Assembly: GCA_963524205.1 (NCBI GenBank)
Contig: CAURED010000022.1
Span: forward strand, 1-41,855
Origin: Aminipila sp963524205
Lineage (GTDB): Bacteria; Bacillota; Clostridia; Peptostreptococcales; Anaerovoracaceae
Length of the DNA stretch: 41,855 bases
Direction: 5' to 3'
The notes under the pieces were generated by a model, which saw only the letters and a list, made by a program, of their open reading frames with translations, did not search any database and had not been told where the DNA came from. The number at the start of each line of letters is the position of its first letter. Position 1 is the stretch's first letter. The translations under genes and the position numbers were made by a program. Positions 15,642-22,860 of this stretch are shown one piece after another.

Positions 15642-18221
15642 CTAATATGCTTGTTTTTCGCTGTTAAGTTCCCTGAACGCTCTGCTTATTTGTATCAAGA
15701 TTGTCGGTGCAACTGCGCAAGCTATAATATATGCCATTTGATCCCCGGACAGCTCCGCTACCTGAAATAATCTCTGCAATGGATTTATAGTAAGAACCGC
15801 AAATAATAATACCGTCCCTAATGTAAATGCTTGTAAGCTGTACATGTTGCTAAATAATCCGAGTTTAAATATTGACTGGCTTCCCCTGGAATTAAATCCG
15901 TGCCATAGTCTAGCAAAACAAAGAGTCGCAAATGCCATGGTTGAAGCCGTTGCACTTCCCACTAATAATCCCTGATAATATGCTGTCATTGTGAAAATTG
16001 CAATTAATGCTCCTTGTATTGCAATCTCTATCATATATTTTCTAGTTAATATTGATTCATCACTTTCTCTTGGAGGCTCTTTAAGCAAATCATCTTTTGG
16101 TTTTTCCATACTTATTGCAATAGCAGGAAGACTGTCTGTTATTAAATTAATAAACAACAAATGTACAGCCATAAATGGTATTGGCAATGCCATTAATGAA
16201 GTATATAACACGGCTATTATTCCAGAAGTATTTCCTGAAAGTAAAAACTTAATTGAATTTTTTATATTTGTATATATATTTCTGCCATTCGCTACAGATT
16301 TTACAATGGTTGCAAAGTTATCATCTGTCAAAATCATTGATGCAGCATCTTTTGATACATCTGTCCCTGTTATGCCCATTGCAATCCCAATATCTGCCTT
16401 TTTCAAAGCGGGAGCATCATTTACTCCATCACCTGTCATAGCTACAATATTGCCTTTTTTCTGCCATGCATCAACAATTCTGATTTTATGGGCTGGTGTA
16501 ACTCTGGCATATACTGCAATCTCTGAAATCTCTTTATCTAATCTTTCATCCGAAATTTCATCCAATTCCATTCCAGTTATTGCCCGCTGCCCCTCTTTTA
16601 ATATACCAATTTCCTCTGCAATTGCAGAAGCTGTTATTTTATGGTCACCAGTTATCATAACTGGCATAATGCCTGCTGTGAGACAATTTTCTACTGCAGC
16701 TTTTGATTCTTCCCTTGGAGGATCCTGCATAGCTATTAGTCCAATAAAAGTAAAATTATCTTCATCATTTAATGTTATGCTTTTTGTTTCCATGTTCTTC
16801 TGTGCAAAAGCTAAAACTCTTAAGCCTTTTCTTGAATATTCATAGTTTTGAGCATGCGCCCTCTTAATATCCTCTTCTGTAATGGTTCTTTCAAATCCAT
16901 TGCTAAAAATAAATTTTGACTTATGCAGCATTGCATCTACAGCACCTTTTGTGACCATCACATAAACACCATCTATCTTGTGTAATGTACTCATAAGCTT
17001 TCTATCAGAATCAAAGGGGAGTTCCGACAATCTTGGATAATTGGCTAAAACCTGCTTATAGTTATTTTTTGTCTTAAAATAATAATCAATAAGTGCTATC
17101 TCAGTAGGATCTCCTAAGACTTTTCCTTCTGATACTGAGCTGTCATTGCAAAGTAATGCTCCTAATAGCAATCGATCTTCCGATATCTGTCCTTCATCTG
17201 CAAGAAAAATATTTTTTACTGTCATTTTATTTTTAGTTAAAGTTCCTGTTTTATCTGAACAAATAATAGATACACATCCTAAACTTTCTACAGCTTTCAA
17301 ATCCTTCATTATAGCATTTTCTTTAGCCATTTTAGAAGTTCCTAATGCCAGCGATATAGTTACAATAGAAGAAAGCGCCTCTGGTATGGCTGCTACAGCC
17401 AGCGCTACAGCAAACATCAATGAATCCAAAACATTCATTCCCCTGTAAATGCATATACCTAAAATGCAAAGGCAAATAATTATGATTACAAGGGATAATT
17501 TCTTACCAAAAGCATCCAGACTTATCTGTAATGGGGTTTTCCGTTCTTTCGTTTCATTCATAAGTTGTGCAATTTTTCCAAGTTCAGTATTCATACCCAC
17601 ACTTGTAACAACTGCTATTCCTCTACCATAGGTGACCTGAGTTCCGGAAAATACCATATTATCTTGGTCGGCTAAGGTTTTGTTTCCTGTTATCTTTTCT
17701 GCAATCTTATTTATACTTTCCGCTTCTCCCGTCAAAGAACTTTCATTTATCTGGAGTGAATAACTTTCAATAATTCTTCCATCTGCTGGAACAACATCTC
17801 CCGCCTCCAATACTAATATATCACCCACCACAATATTAGCTGCTTCTATTCCTCTTCTTTTACCAGCTCTCATTACTTTTGCAAGTGGTGATGCTAATTT
17901 CTTTAAGCTATTTAATGATTTTTCTGCTTTAAAATGCTCGACAGTCCCTAAAATGGCATTAAGAATAATTACCACTAAAATTACAATCGTACTTTCGAAG
18001 TTATTCGTAAATATAGAGATAATTGCAGCTATAATTAATATAATTACTAATAAATCCTTAAATTGAGAAAAAAATACTTTTATTATTCCTTGCCTTTTTT
18101 CTTCTGCTAATTGATTTTTCCCATATTTTTCTTCACTCTCTTTTACTTTTTTTTCATTCAAGCCTTCTTTCGAAGCATTTAAATGTGTAAGTACTTCGGC
18201 TGCTGACATTTTATAGAACAT
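15642..18221 (-). CDS. P-type Ca2+-transporting ATPase (P2-type)
   Basis: The 859-residue pump begins with the cation-ATPase N-terminal domain (SAAEVLTHLNASKEGLNEKK). The actuator-domain loop SSLTGEAESINK follows, then the phosphorylation site CSDKTGTLTKNK near residue 320. The nucleotide-binding domain and hinge TGDGVNDAPALKKADIGIAMG come next, and six C-terminal membrane helices end the protein. The fourth-helix motif AAIPEALSS is of the PEGL class of Ca2+-type pumps. It probably exports Ca2+ (or Mn2+) from the cytoplasm. An ATG at 18221 with GGAGTG eight bases upstream is preferred over the GTG at 18230, which lies within that ribosome binding site. It is a single gene with its own terminator. 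Confidence 0.9.
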   Translation of the reverse strand: MFYKMSAAEVLTHLNASKEGLNEKKVKESEEKYGKNQLAEEKRQGIIKVFFSQFKDLLVIILIIAAIISIFTNNFESTIVILVVIILNAILGTVEHFKAEKSLNSLKKLASPLAKVMRAGKRRGIEAANIVVGDILVLEAGDVVPADGRIIESYSLQINESSLTGEAESINKIAEKITGNKTLADQDNMVFSGTQVTYGRGIAVVTSVGMNTELGKIAQLMNETKERKTPLQISLDAFGKKLSLVIIIICLCILGICIYRGMNVLDSLMFAVALAVAAIPEALSSIVTISLALGTSKMAKENAIMKDLKAVESLGCVSIICSDKTGTLTKNKMTVKNIFLADEGQISEDRLLLGALLCNDSSVSEGKVLGDPTEIALIDYYFKTKNNYKQVLANYPRLSELPFDSDRKLMSTLHKIDGVYVMVTKGAVDAMLHKSKFIFSNGFERTITEEDIKRAHAQNYEYSRKGLRVLAFAQKNMETKSITLNDEDNFTFIGLIAMQDPPREESKAAVENCLTAGIMPVMITGDHKITASAIAEEIGILKEGQRAITGMELDEISDERLDKEISEIAVYARVTPAHKIRIVDAWQKKGNIVAMTGDGVNDAPALKKADIGIAMGITGTDVSKDAASMILTDDNFATIVKSVANGRNIYTNIKNSIKFLLSGNTSGIIAVLYTSLMALPIPFMAVHLLFINLITDSLPAIAISMEKPKDDLLKEPPRESDESILTRKYMIEIAIQGALIAIFTMTAYYQGLLVGSATASTMAFATLCFARLWHGFNSRGSQSIFKLGLFSNMYSLQAFTLGTVLLFAVLTINPLQRLFQVAELSGDQMAYIIACAVAPTILIQISRAFRELNSEKQAY

Positions 18222-18421
18222 TTTACGCACTCCATTCTTTATTAATATGCTAAATATTAGTATGCTTATTTTGCCATATGTTATTCTTCTTTGTCTGATC
18301 TAGGAATACAAAATCTGTCAATTCACCGTTATTTATTTGTAGAATATTTTAAATAAATTTACGCATTAGGTGCACTTCCTTATTTTATTTAATAGGAAAA
18401 TGCAACCATATTTCATATTAA
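18222..18421. other. intergenic region upstream of the ATPase gene
   Basis: About 200 bp separate the ATPase start from the next terminator. On the minus strand a TTGACA-like box occurs near 18315-18320, but no convincing -10 lies 16-18 bp from it, so no promoter is called. A small palindrome CTAA-ATA-TTAG is present near 18250. I see no gene. Confidence 0.4.
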
Positions 18422-18460
18422 ACAAAAAAAAACCGTCAAAAGGTTTCTCTTTTGACGGTT
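18422..18460 (-). terminator. terminator of the RNA methyltransferase gene
   Basis: A perfect 12-bp stem, AACCGTCAAAAG and CTTTTGACGGTT (18431-18442 with 18449-18460), encloses a 6-nt loop and is followed on the minus strand by nine T residues. It lies ten bases past the stop codon. Confidence 0.95.
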
Positions 18461-18470
18461 TAAATACTTT

Positions 18471-19622
18471 TTAGTTTCCTTCTTTATTGGGCTTTGGTAA
18501 CTTTGCTCCGTGAAATTGATAGTAGCATACTTCAATATTTCCGTTATATAGCTTTCTCCTTCTGTCCGCAGGTTTCCCAAATACTAGCTTTTCTATAGTT
18601 TTGTCTGGTGTAATCAAAAATAATGACCAGGTCGGATTCTGCTTTAAAAAGTTTTTTAGTTTGCTATAAATCTTTTTGATTTCATCCTTTTCTCCAATTC
18701 TTTCTCCATATGGAGGATTTGTTACAATTACTCCACTCATTTCGCCAGCTTCCATTTCAGAGATATTCATCCTTTTGAAAGTAATACAATCACCAACACC
18801 AGCATCTTCAGCATTTTCTAAGGATGCTTCTATAGCCGCAGGATTTATATCATAAGCTTCAATACGAATATCCTTATCATGCTCTATGGCACTAAAGGCT
18901 GCCTTTCTCTCTTCTTTCCATAACTTTTCTGGAATTATGTCCCATTCTTCTGCTGCAAAATGTCGGTTTAGCCCCGGAGCAATATTTTTCGCAATCATAG
19001 CTGCTTCTATAGCAATAGTTCCTGAACCACAACAAGGGTCAACAAGAATTCTTCCCTCTCTCCAAAAAGACAGTTGTACCATGGCCGCTGCCAAAGTCTC
19101 CTTTATAGGGGCTACTACAGCATTTTGACGGTATCCTCTCTTATGAAGACCGACTCCTGTTGTATCAAGTGTAATTGTAGCTCTATCCTTTAAAAGAGTC
19201 ACCTTTACGACATATTCCGCTCCTGATTTTTCAAAATGCTCAACACCATAAGTTTCTTTCAGTCTTTCTATAATTGCCTTTTCTGAAACACTTTGGCAGC
19301 TTCGCATGCTGAATAGTTTTGACTTTACAGATGAGCAATTAACTTTAAAGTTACCGTCAATAGGTATCCATTCCTCCCATGCAATCCCCTTCATGGTTTG
19401 AAACAAATCTTCAAATTCTAATGCTTCAAATTCAGCCATCTTTACAAGTACTCTATCGGCACATCTAAGCCATAGATTTGACTTTACAATAGCTCTTTCA
19501 TCTCCCATATAAGTTATTTTAGCATCCTCAGATTTAATAATTTTATAGCCTAATGCTTCAATTTCTCTTTTAACTACAGCTTCAAGTCCAAATGTGGATG
19601 TTGCAATTAGTTCAAGTTTCAT
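18471..19622 (-). CDS. THUMP-domain class I SAM-dependent RNA methyltransferase (RlmL/YpsC-like)
   Basis: This 383-residue protein has an N-terminal THUMP-type RNA-binding region (about residues 1-155). A Rossmann methyltransferase domain follows, with the SAM motif LVDPCCGSGTIAIEAAM near residue 190 and the catalytic N-P-P-Y in VTNPPYGERIGE near 295-305. That motif is typical of N2-guanine RNA methylation, as in E. coli RlmL acting on 23S rRNA G2445. It corresponds to B. subtilis YpsC, not to the longer RlmKL fusion. GAGG lies six bases from the ATG. The 200-bp region upstream has two G-U-rich hairpins on this strand and may be a structured leader. Confidence 0.87.
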   Translation of the reverse strand: MKLELIATSTFGLEAVVKREIEALGYKIIKSEDAKITYMGDERAIVKSNLWLRCADRVLVKMAEFEALEFEDLFQTMKGIAWEEWIPIDGNFKVNCSSVKSKLFSMRSCQSVSEKAIIERLKETYGVEHFEKSGAEYVVKVTLLKDRATITLDTTGVGLHKRGYRQNAVVAPIKETLAAAMVQLSFWREGRILVDPCCGSGTIAIEAAMIAKNIAPGLNRHFAAEEWDIIPEKLWKEERKAAFSAIEHDKDIRIEAYDINPAAIEASLENAEDAGVGDCITFKRMNISEMEAGEMSGVIVTNPPYGERIGEKDEIKKIYSKLKNFLKQNPTWSLFLITPDKTIEKLVFGKPADRRRKLYNGNIEVCYYQFHGAKLPKPNKEGN

Positions 19623-19646
19623 CTTTTCCTCTACTTTCTTTACTTT

Positions 19647-19742
19647 TCACTCCCAGGCATTCTGCCTAAGAATAACTTTTTACCTCTCATTTTATTCGCT
19701 GAGCACCCTCCTTTATGGGCAAAGAGGCTTCCGCCCCTCTGC
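19647..19742 (-). ncRNA. candidate structured leader RNA ahead of the methyltransferase gene
   Basis: On the minus strand, hairpin A pairs GCAGAGGGGC (19733-19742) with GCCUCUUUGC (19719-19728) around a GGAA tetraloop, using G-U pairs. Hairpin B pairs UUAUUCUUAGGCA (19663-19675) with UGCCUGGGAGUGA (19647-19659) around GAA, again with several G-U pairs. G-U-rich stems suggest pairing selected in RNA. Between them lie AAGGAGG and a possible 16-codon ORF starting at an ATG near 19690. No known RNA family is recognised, and no promoter is identified. Confidence 0.4.
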
Positions 19743-19756
19743 ACTTTCTTTTTTAT

Positions 19757-19789
19757 ATAATAGGAAAATCTATGGATATTTCCTATTAT
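19757..19789. repeat. inverted repeat next to the mreB terminator
   Basis: ATAATAGGAAA (19757-19767) and TTTCCTATTAT (19779-19789) form a perfect 11-bp inverted repeat with an 11-nt spacer. It has no adjoining T-run on the minus strand. It may be an operator or an extra RNA hairpin. Confidence 0.5.
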
Positions 19790-19792
19790 ACA

Positions 19793-19818
19793 AAAAAGCT
19801 CCCTTTAGAGAGCTTTTT
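19793..19818. terminator. terminator of the mreB-like gene
   Basis: AAAAAGCTC (19793-19801) and GAGCTTTTT (19810-19818) form a 9-bp stem over an 8-nt loop. On the minus strand it is followed by a further T and G, giving a six-T tail. It lies six bases past the mreB-like stop. Confidence 0.85.
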
Positions 19819-19823
19819 ATGCT

Positions 19824-20846
19824 TTAAAAATTAGATCTTTTTCTATTTAGTTGATTTGTTTCCATAAATTCCAAAGAATCCAATGCTTCACCTGTACCTA
19901 CAGCTACACAAGACTTAGGGTCTTCTGCAATTCTAACATCAATGCCTGTTCTTTCTTGAATTCTCCTGTCGATACCATAAAGTAATGCTCCACCACCTGT
20001 GATAACGATACCTGAATTACTAATATCTGCCGCAAGTTCAGGCGGTGTTCTTTCAAGTACAGAATGAACCGCTTCAGCAATAGTCTGTAATGGTTCTTCA
20101 AGAGCCTCCATCATTTCAGCAGATGAGACCTCTATTGACTTAGGTAATCCACTAACCAAGTCTCTTCCTCTGCATTCCATAGAAATCGGTTCGTCTCTCT
20201 GATAAGCTGTACCTATAGTCATTTTTAATTCTTCCGCAGTTCTTTCCCCTATATATAATTTGTGAACCTTACGCATATATTTTACAATATACTCGTCAAA
20301 TTTGTCTCCAGCAATCTTTACGGAAGCACTTGCGACAATTCCACCAAGTGAAATAACAGCAATATCCGTAGTACCTCCACCAATATCTATAACTAACACT
20401 CCATCTGGCTTAGAAATGTCAAGACCTGCTCCAATAGCTGCAGCAATAGGTTCTTCCATAAGATAAACATCTTTGCCACCAGCCTGAGTCGCTGCTTCTC
20501 TAACTGCTCTCTTTTCTACTTCTGTAACACCGCTTGGGACACAGACCATGATTCTAGGTCTAAAAAATCTACTTGTTCCACAAGTTTTCTTTATAAAATA
20601 CTTAAGCATTCTTTCTGTTACATCATAATCTGAAATAACTCCATCACGCAAAGGTCTAACTGCTACAATGTTTGCAGGAGTTCTACCCAGCATTTGTCTA
20701 GCTTGTTCACCAACAGCTAAAATTTCATTATTATCTTGATTAATTGCAACAACTGAAGGCTCGTTTAACACGACACCTTTTCCTTTAATATAAACTAAAA
20801 CATTGGCCGTACCAAGGTCAATACCAACTTCTGATGAAAATCCCAC
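19824..20846 (-). CDS. mreB: MreB-family bacterial actin (MreB/Mbl)
   Basis: This 340-residue actin homologue polymerises under the membrane and guides cell-wall synthesis in rods. Actin-fold motifs are present: phosphate 1 GIDLGTANVLVYIKGKG at residues 8-24, phosphate 2 VIDIGGGTTDIAVISLGG near 155-175, and the adenosine motif VITGGGALLYGIDRRI near 285-300. The GTG start is chosen because AAAGGAG lies eight bases upstream. There is no mreC or mreD beside it, so it could be an Mbl- or MreBH-like paralogue. It is preceded by a bactofilin gene, from which a terminator-like hairpin separates it. Confidence 0.93.
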   Translation of the reverse strand: MGFSSEVGIDLGTANVLVYIKGKGVVLNEPSVVAINQDNNEILAVGEQARQMLGRTPANIVAVRPLRDGVISDYDVTERMLKYFIKKTCGTSRFFRPRIMVCVPSGVTEVEKRAVREAATQAGGKDVYLMEEPIAAAIGAGLDISKPDGVLVIDIGGGTTDIAVISLGGIVASASVKIAGDKFDEYIVKYMRKVHKLYIGERTAEELKMTIGTAYQRDEPISMECRGRDLVSGLPKSIEVSSAEMMEALEEPLQTIAEAVHSVLERTPPELAADISNSGIVITGGGALLYGIDRRIQERTGIDVRIAEDPKSCVAVGTGEALDSLEFMETNQLNRKRSNF

Positions 20847-20867
20847 GTGATTTCTCCTTTCAATTTA

Positions 20868-20904
20868 AAACTGCTCTTCAAGCAAATTATTCACTAAAGA
20901 GCAG
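20868..20904 (-). terminator. terminator between the bactofilin and mreB-like genes
   Basis: On the minus strand CTGCTCTT (20897-20904) pairs with AAGAGCAG (20871-20878) over an 18-nt loop and is followed by TTTT. It is moderately strong, so partial readthrough into mreB is possible. Confidence 0.65.
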
Positions 20905-20939
20905 CACAATTAGTCTATGTTTTATGTAATCCATATATA

Positions 20940-21875
20940 CTAGTTACTCACTATTTGCCCAAAAATGCTATCCTCTTCGTTCTTAGAGAAATTAGTATTG
21001 ATATAACCCTGCATTCTCGCACCATATTGTACATAAAAATTAGATACTGTAATATTTCCAACAACAACAGAATTTGAAAGAAACTCTCCATTGCCTCCAA
21101 TATTAACTTCGCCCTTTATCTTGCCATCAACTCTAGTATTTTGGGCTTCCACATCACCTACAAGTAAAGTATCTTTATCCATAAGCAAAGCACCCTTAGA
21201 GCTAATATTCCCCTTAATTTGTGCACCTTCCAATAGGATATCAGTCGCTATAATGTCTCCTTGAACAAAACCTGATACACCTACATTCTTGGTAGTATCA
21301 ATTTTACCCTTAACTTTACCATTTAATTCAATGTTTTCAAAAGATTTTATATTACCTTCAACTATTGTGTTTCTAGTAATAATAGTTGTACCTACTTCTT
21401 CTTCTTTATCTGGTTCATTACTGCCTATACCATTTCCAGAATTGCCTCCACCACCAAATCCATTATTAAACCTAGTTGAATCAGCAGCGAAGTTGCCAGA
21501 AAAACTGTTTTGGGTTGACTGCCCATATCCTGGTCTGTCAAAGAAAGCTGGCTCTTCAAAATTTGTATTTGACCGCTGTTGATTATATGTATCATTACTT
21601 TGATTTGTACGCGCACCCATACTCTGTGTATTTTGAGTGCTCTGTGTATTTTGAGTGCTCTGTGTATTCTGAGTGCTCTGTGTAAAAGCTTGACTAAAAT
21701 CTTGATTTAATCGGTCATTGTTAGTCGGCTCCTCTGGAGTTTGATTTGCAGCCGTATAATTTTCTGTGTTATCTGTTGCTGCACCAGCCTCTTCATTAAC
21801 TTTTGCCTTGTCTTGAGAAGAATCCATCCCCAAAATTTCTCTCATTGCCTGGCTAAAATTTCCTTTATTACTCAT
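20940..21875 (-). CDS. bactofilin-family (polymer-forming) cytoskeletal protein
   Basis: This 311-residue protein has two parts. The first ~165 residues are polar and disordered, rich in Asn, Gln, Ser and Thr. They include the tandem hexapeptide TQNTQS, encoded by an 18-bp repeat, and a glycine-rich stretch. The remainder is a bactofilin beta-helix with the usual short turns (TIVEGNIKS, ELNGKVKG, VSGFVQGDI, QIKGNISS, LLVGDVEA, RVDGKIKGEV). Bactofilins self-assemble and recruit cell-wall enzymes. The ATG at 21875 with GGAGG nine bases upstream is preferred over a GTG at 21899. It sits between mreB and a polysaccharide deacetylase-fold gene, consistent with a morphogenesis role. The disordered arm is much longer than in minimal bactofilins. 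Confidence 0.85.
   Translation of the reverse strand: MSNKGNFSQAMREILGMDSSQDKAKVNEEAGAATDNTENYTAANQTPEEPTNNDRLNQDFSQAFTQSTQNTQSTQNTQSTQNTQSMGARTNQSNDTYNQQRSNTNFEEPAFFDRPGYGQSTQNSFSGNFAADSTRFNNGFGGGGNSGNGIGSNEPDKEEEVGTTIITRNTIVEGNIKSFENIELNGKVKGKIDTTKNVGVSGFVQGDIIATDILLEGAQIKGNISSKGALLMDKDTLLVGDVEAQNTRVDGKIKGEVNIGGNGEFLSNSVVVGNITVSNFYVQYGARMQGYINTNFSKNEEDSIFGQIVSN
21622..21684. repeat. 18-bp tandem repeat inside the bactofilin gene
   Basis: CTCTGTGTATTTTGAGTG occurs three times in tandem (21622-21639, 21640-21657, 21658-21675, the last with one T-to-C change), followed by a half copy to 21684. Because 18 is a multiple of three, copy-number change would lengthen or shorten the disordered arm by six residues without a frameshift. 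Confidence 0.95.
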
Positions 21876-21918
21876 TTTTGGCGCCTCCAATAAATTCACT
21901 AGTAATATTTATTTACCC

Positions 21919-22779
21919 TTAAAAGGTAATTGGTTTAACATTTGCTGTCAATTTTTGGAAATCATATCCATTATCTTTATAGAATTGGATGATTTCTTTT
22001 AATGCCTGACAGGTATTATCATTTCCGTTATCATGCATTAAAACAATACACTTGTCAGCTTTGCTGGGAAGTTTTGTAGCATTTATAACCATTGATTCTT
22101 TTGATGTCTTTCCTGAACCATCGTCAGCACAAACATTCCAATCAAAATACACTAAACCTCTGCTTACTATTTGTTCTATCAAAGCTTTATAGTCAGCTTT
22201 ATTATATACATTAATGCTTCCACCTGGGAACCTAAGTATCCCTGGCTTTTCACCTGTAACCCGATAGATTCTGTTATATGACTTGTCAAAATCCTTCATA
22301 TAATTTTCCACCGAAGAATAAATGGCATCATAATTATAATCCGCTGAAGTTAATACTCCTACGGCATGTCCATTGTCATAGGCCTCTTTAATAATACTGT
22401 CTGCTGTCTGGTTTTCACTAGTATTAAAGAAGAAAGTCGCTTTGATGTTGTTTTCCTTTAATAAATCCAAAATTTGCAAAGTATTTTCAGAAGAACCATC
22501 ATCAAAAGTCAAATATACTACTTTTCCATCATTCTCTGTTATTTTATCAGAAATAGCAGTCTTTGTAATGACCTTTTCCTCTTCTATCGCAGAGTTTGTA
22601 GCCTCTTGAACAGTAGTCTTACTTAAAACAGGCACAGTTTTCTCTGCCATAGACTCTCTATCCCAAAGATTTAACTTATTGATCACGAAAAAAGCCAATA
22701 AGCAAGCTATGACAATTATTATTGAAAGAGACGTAAAAACAATTAAACGTTTGTAAAAAGCAACACTTTTTTCTTTCAT
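21919..22779 (-). CDS. membrane-anchored polysaccharide deacetylase-fold protein with altered metal site
   Basis: The 286-residue protein has one N-terminal membrane anchor (about residues 11-34), a linker and a NodB-fold domain outside the cell. Motif 1 is intact (YLTFDDG). Motif 3 is RFPGG, motif 4 is in YFDWNV, and motif 5 is LMHD. Motif 2, normally H-(S/T)-x-x-H and supplying two metal ligands, reads GVLTSADYNY here, with no histidine and one residue fewer. Activity as a metal-dependent deacetylase is therefore doubtful. An ATG at 22779 is chosen; the earlier in-frame codon at 22848 is TTG without a ribosome binding site. It lies between the bactofilin and a membrane-anchored coiled-coil gene. 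Confidence 0.85.
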   Translation of the reverse strand: MKEKSVAFYKRLIVFTSLSIIIVIACLLAFFVINKLNLWDRESMAEKTVPVLSKTTVQEATNSAIEEEKVITKTAISDKITENDGKVVYLTFDDGSSENTLQILDLLKENNIKATFFFNTSENQTADSIIKEAYDNGHAVGVLTSADYNYDAIYSSVENYMKDFDKSYNRIYRVTGEKPGILRFPGGSINVYNKADYKALIEQIVSRGLVYFDWNVCADDGSGKTSKESMVINATKLPSKADKCIVLMHDNGNDNTCQALKEIIQFYKDNGYDFQKLTANVKPITF

Positions 22780-22860
22780 ACATTCTCTTTTCTTATCTAA
22801 ATTGTAAACATATACTAGAATATTATCACAATTTTGTGCAGAAAACAAGATGTGTTTTAT

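Noticed and set aside
15991..16845. 284-codon open frame on the plus strand inside the P-type ATPase gene
   Set aside because: The ATPase has all its motifs on the other strand. The plus-strand frame has no recognisable domain or ribosome binding site.
18300..18330. Promoter of the P-type ATPase gene at a TTGACA-like box
   Set aside because: No acceptable -10 box lies at 16-18 bp from it.
19647..19742. RNase P RNA, suggested by the rnpB-ypsC neighbourhood of B. subtilis
   Set aside because: The region is only ~200 bp and lacks the conserved GAGGAAAGUCC and other core segments of RNase P RNA.
19594..19827. 77-codon plus-strand frame between the methyltransferase and mreB genes
   Set aside because: It spans a terminator and the start of a real gene on the other strand, and its translation is low in plausibility.
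21622..21684. CRISPR-like short repeats
   Set aside because: The 18-bp units are directly tandem without spacers and code for a hexapeptide repeat in a bactofilin.
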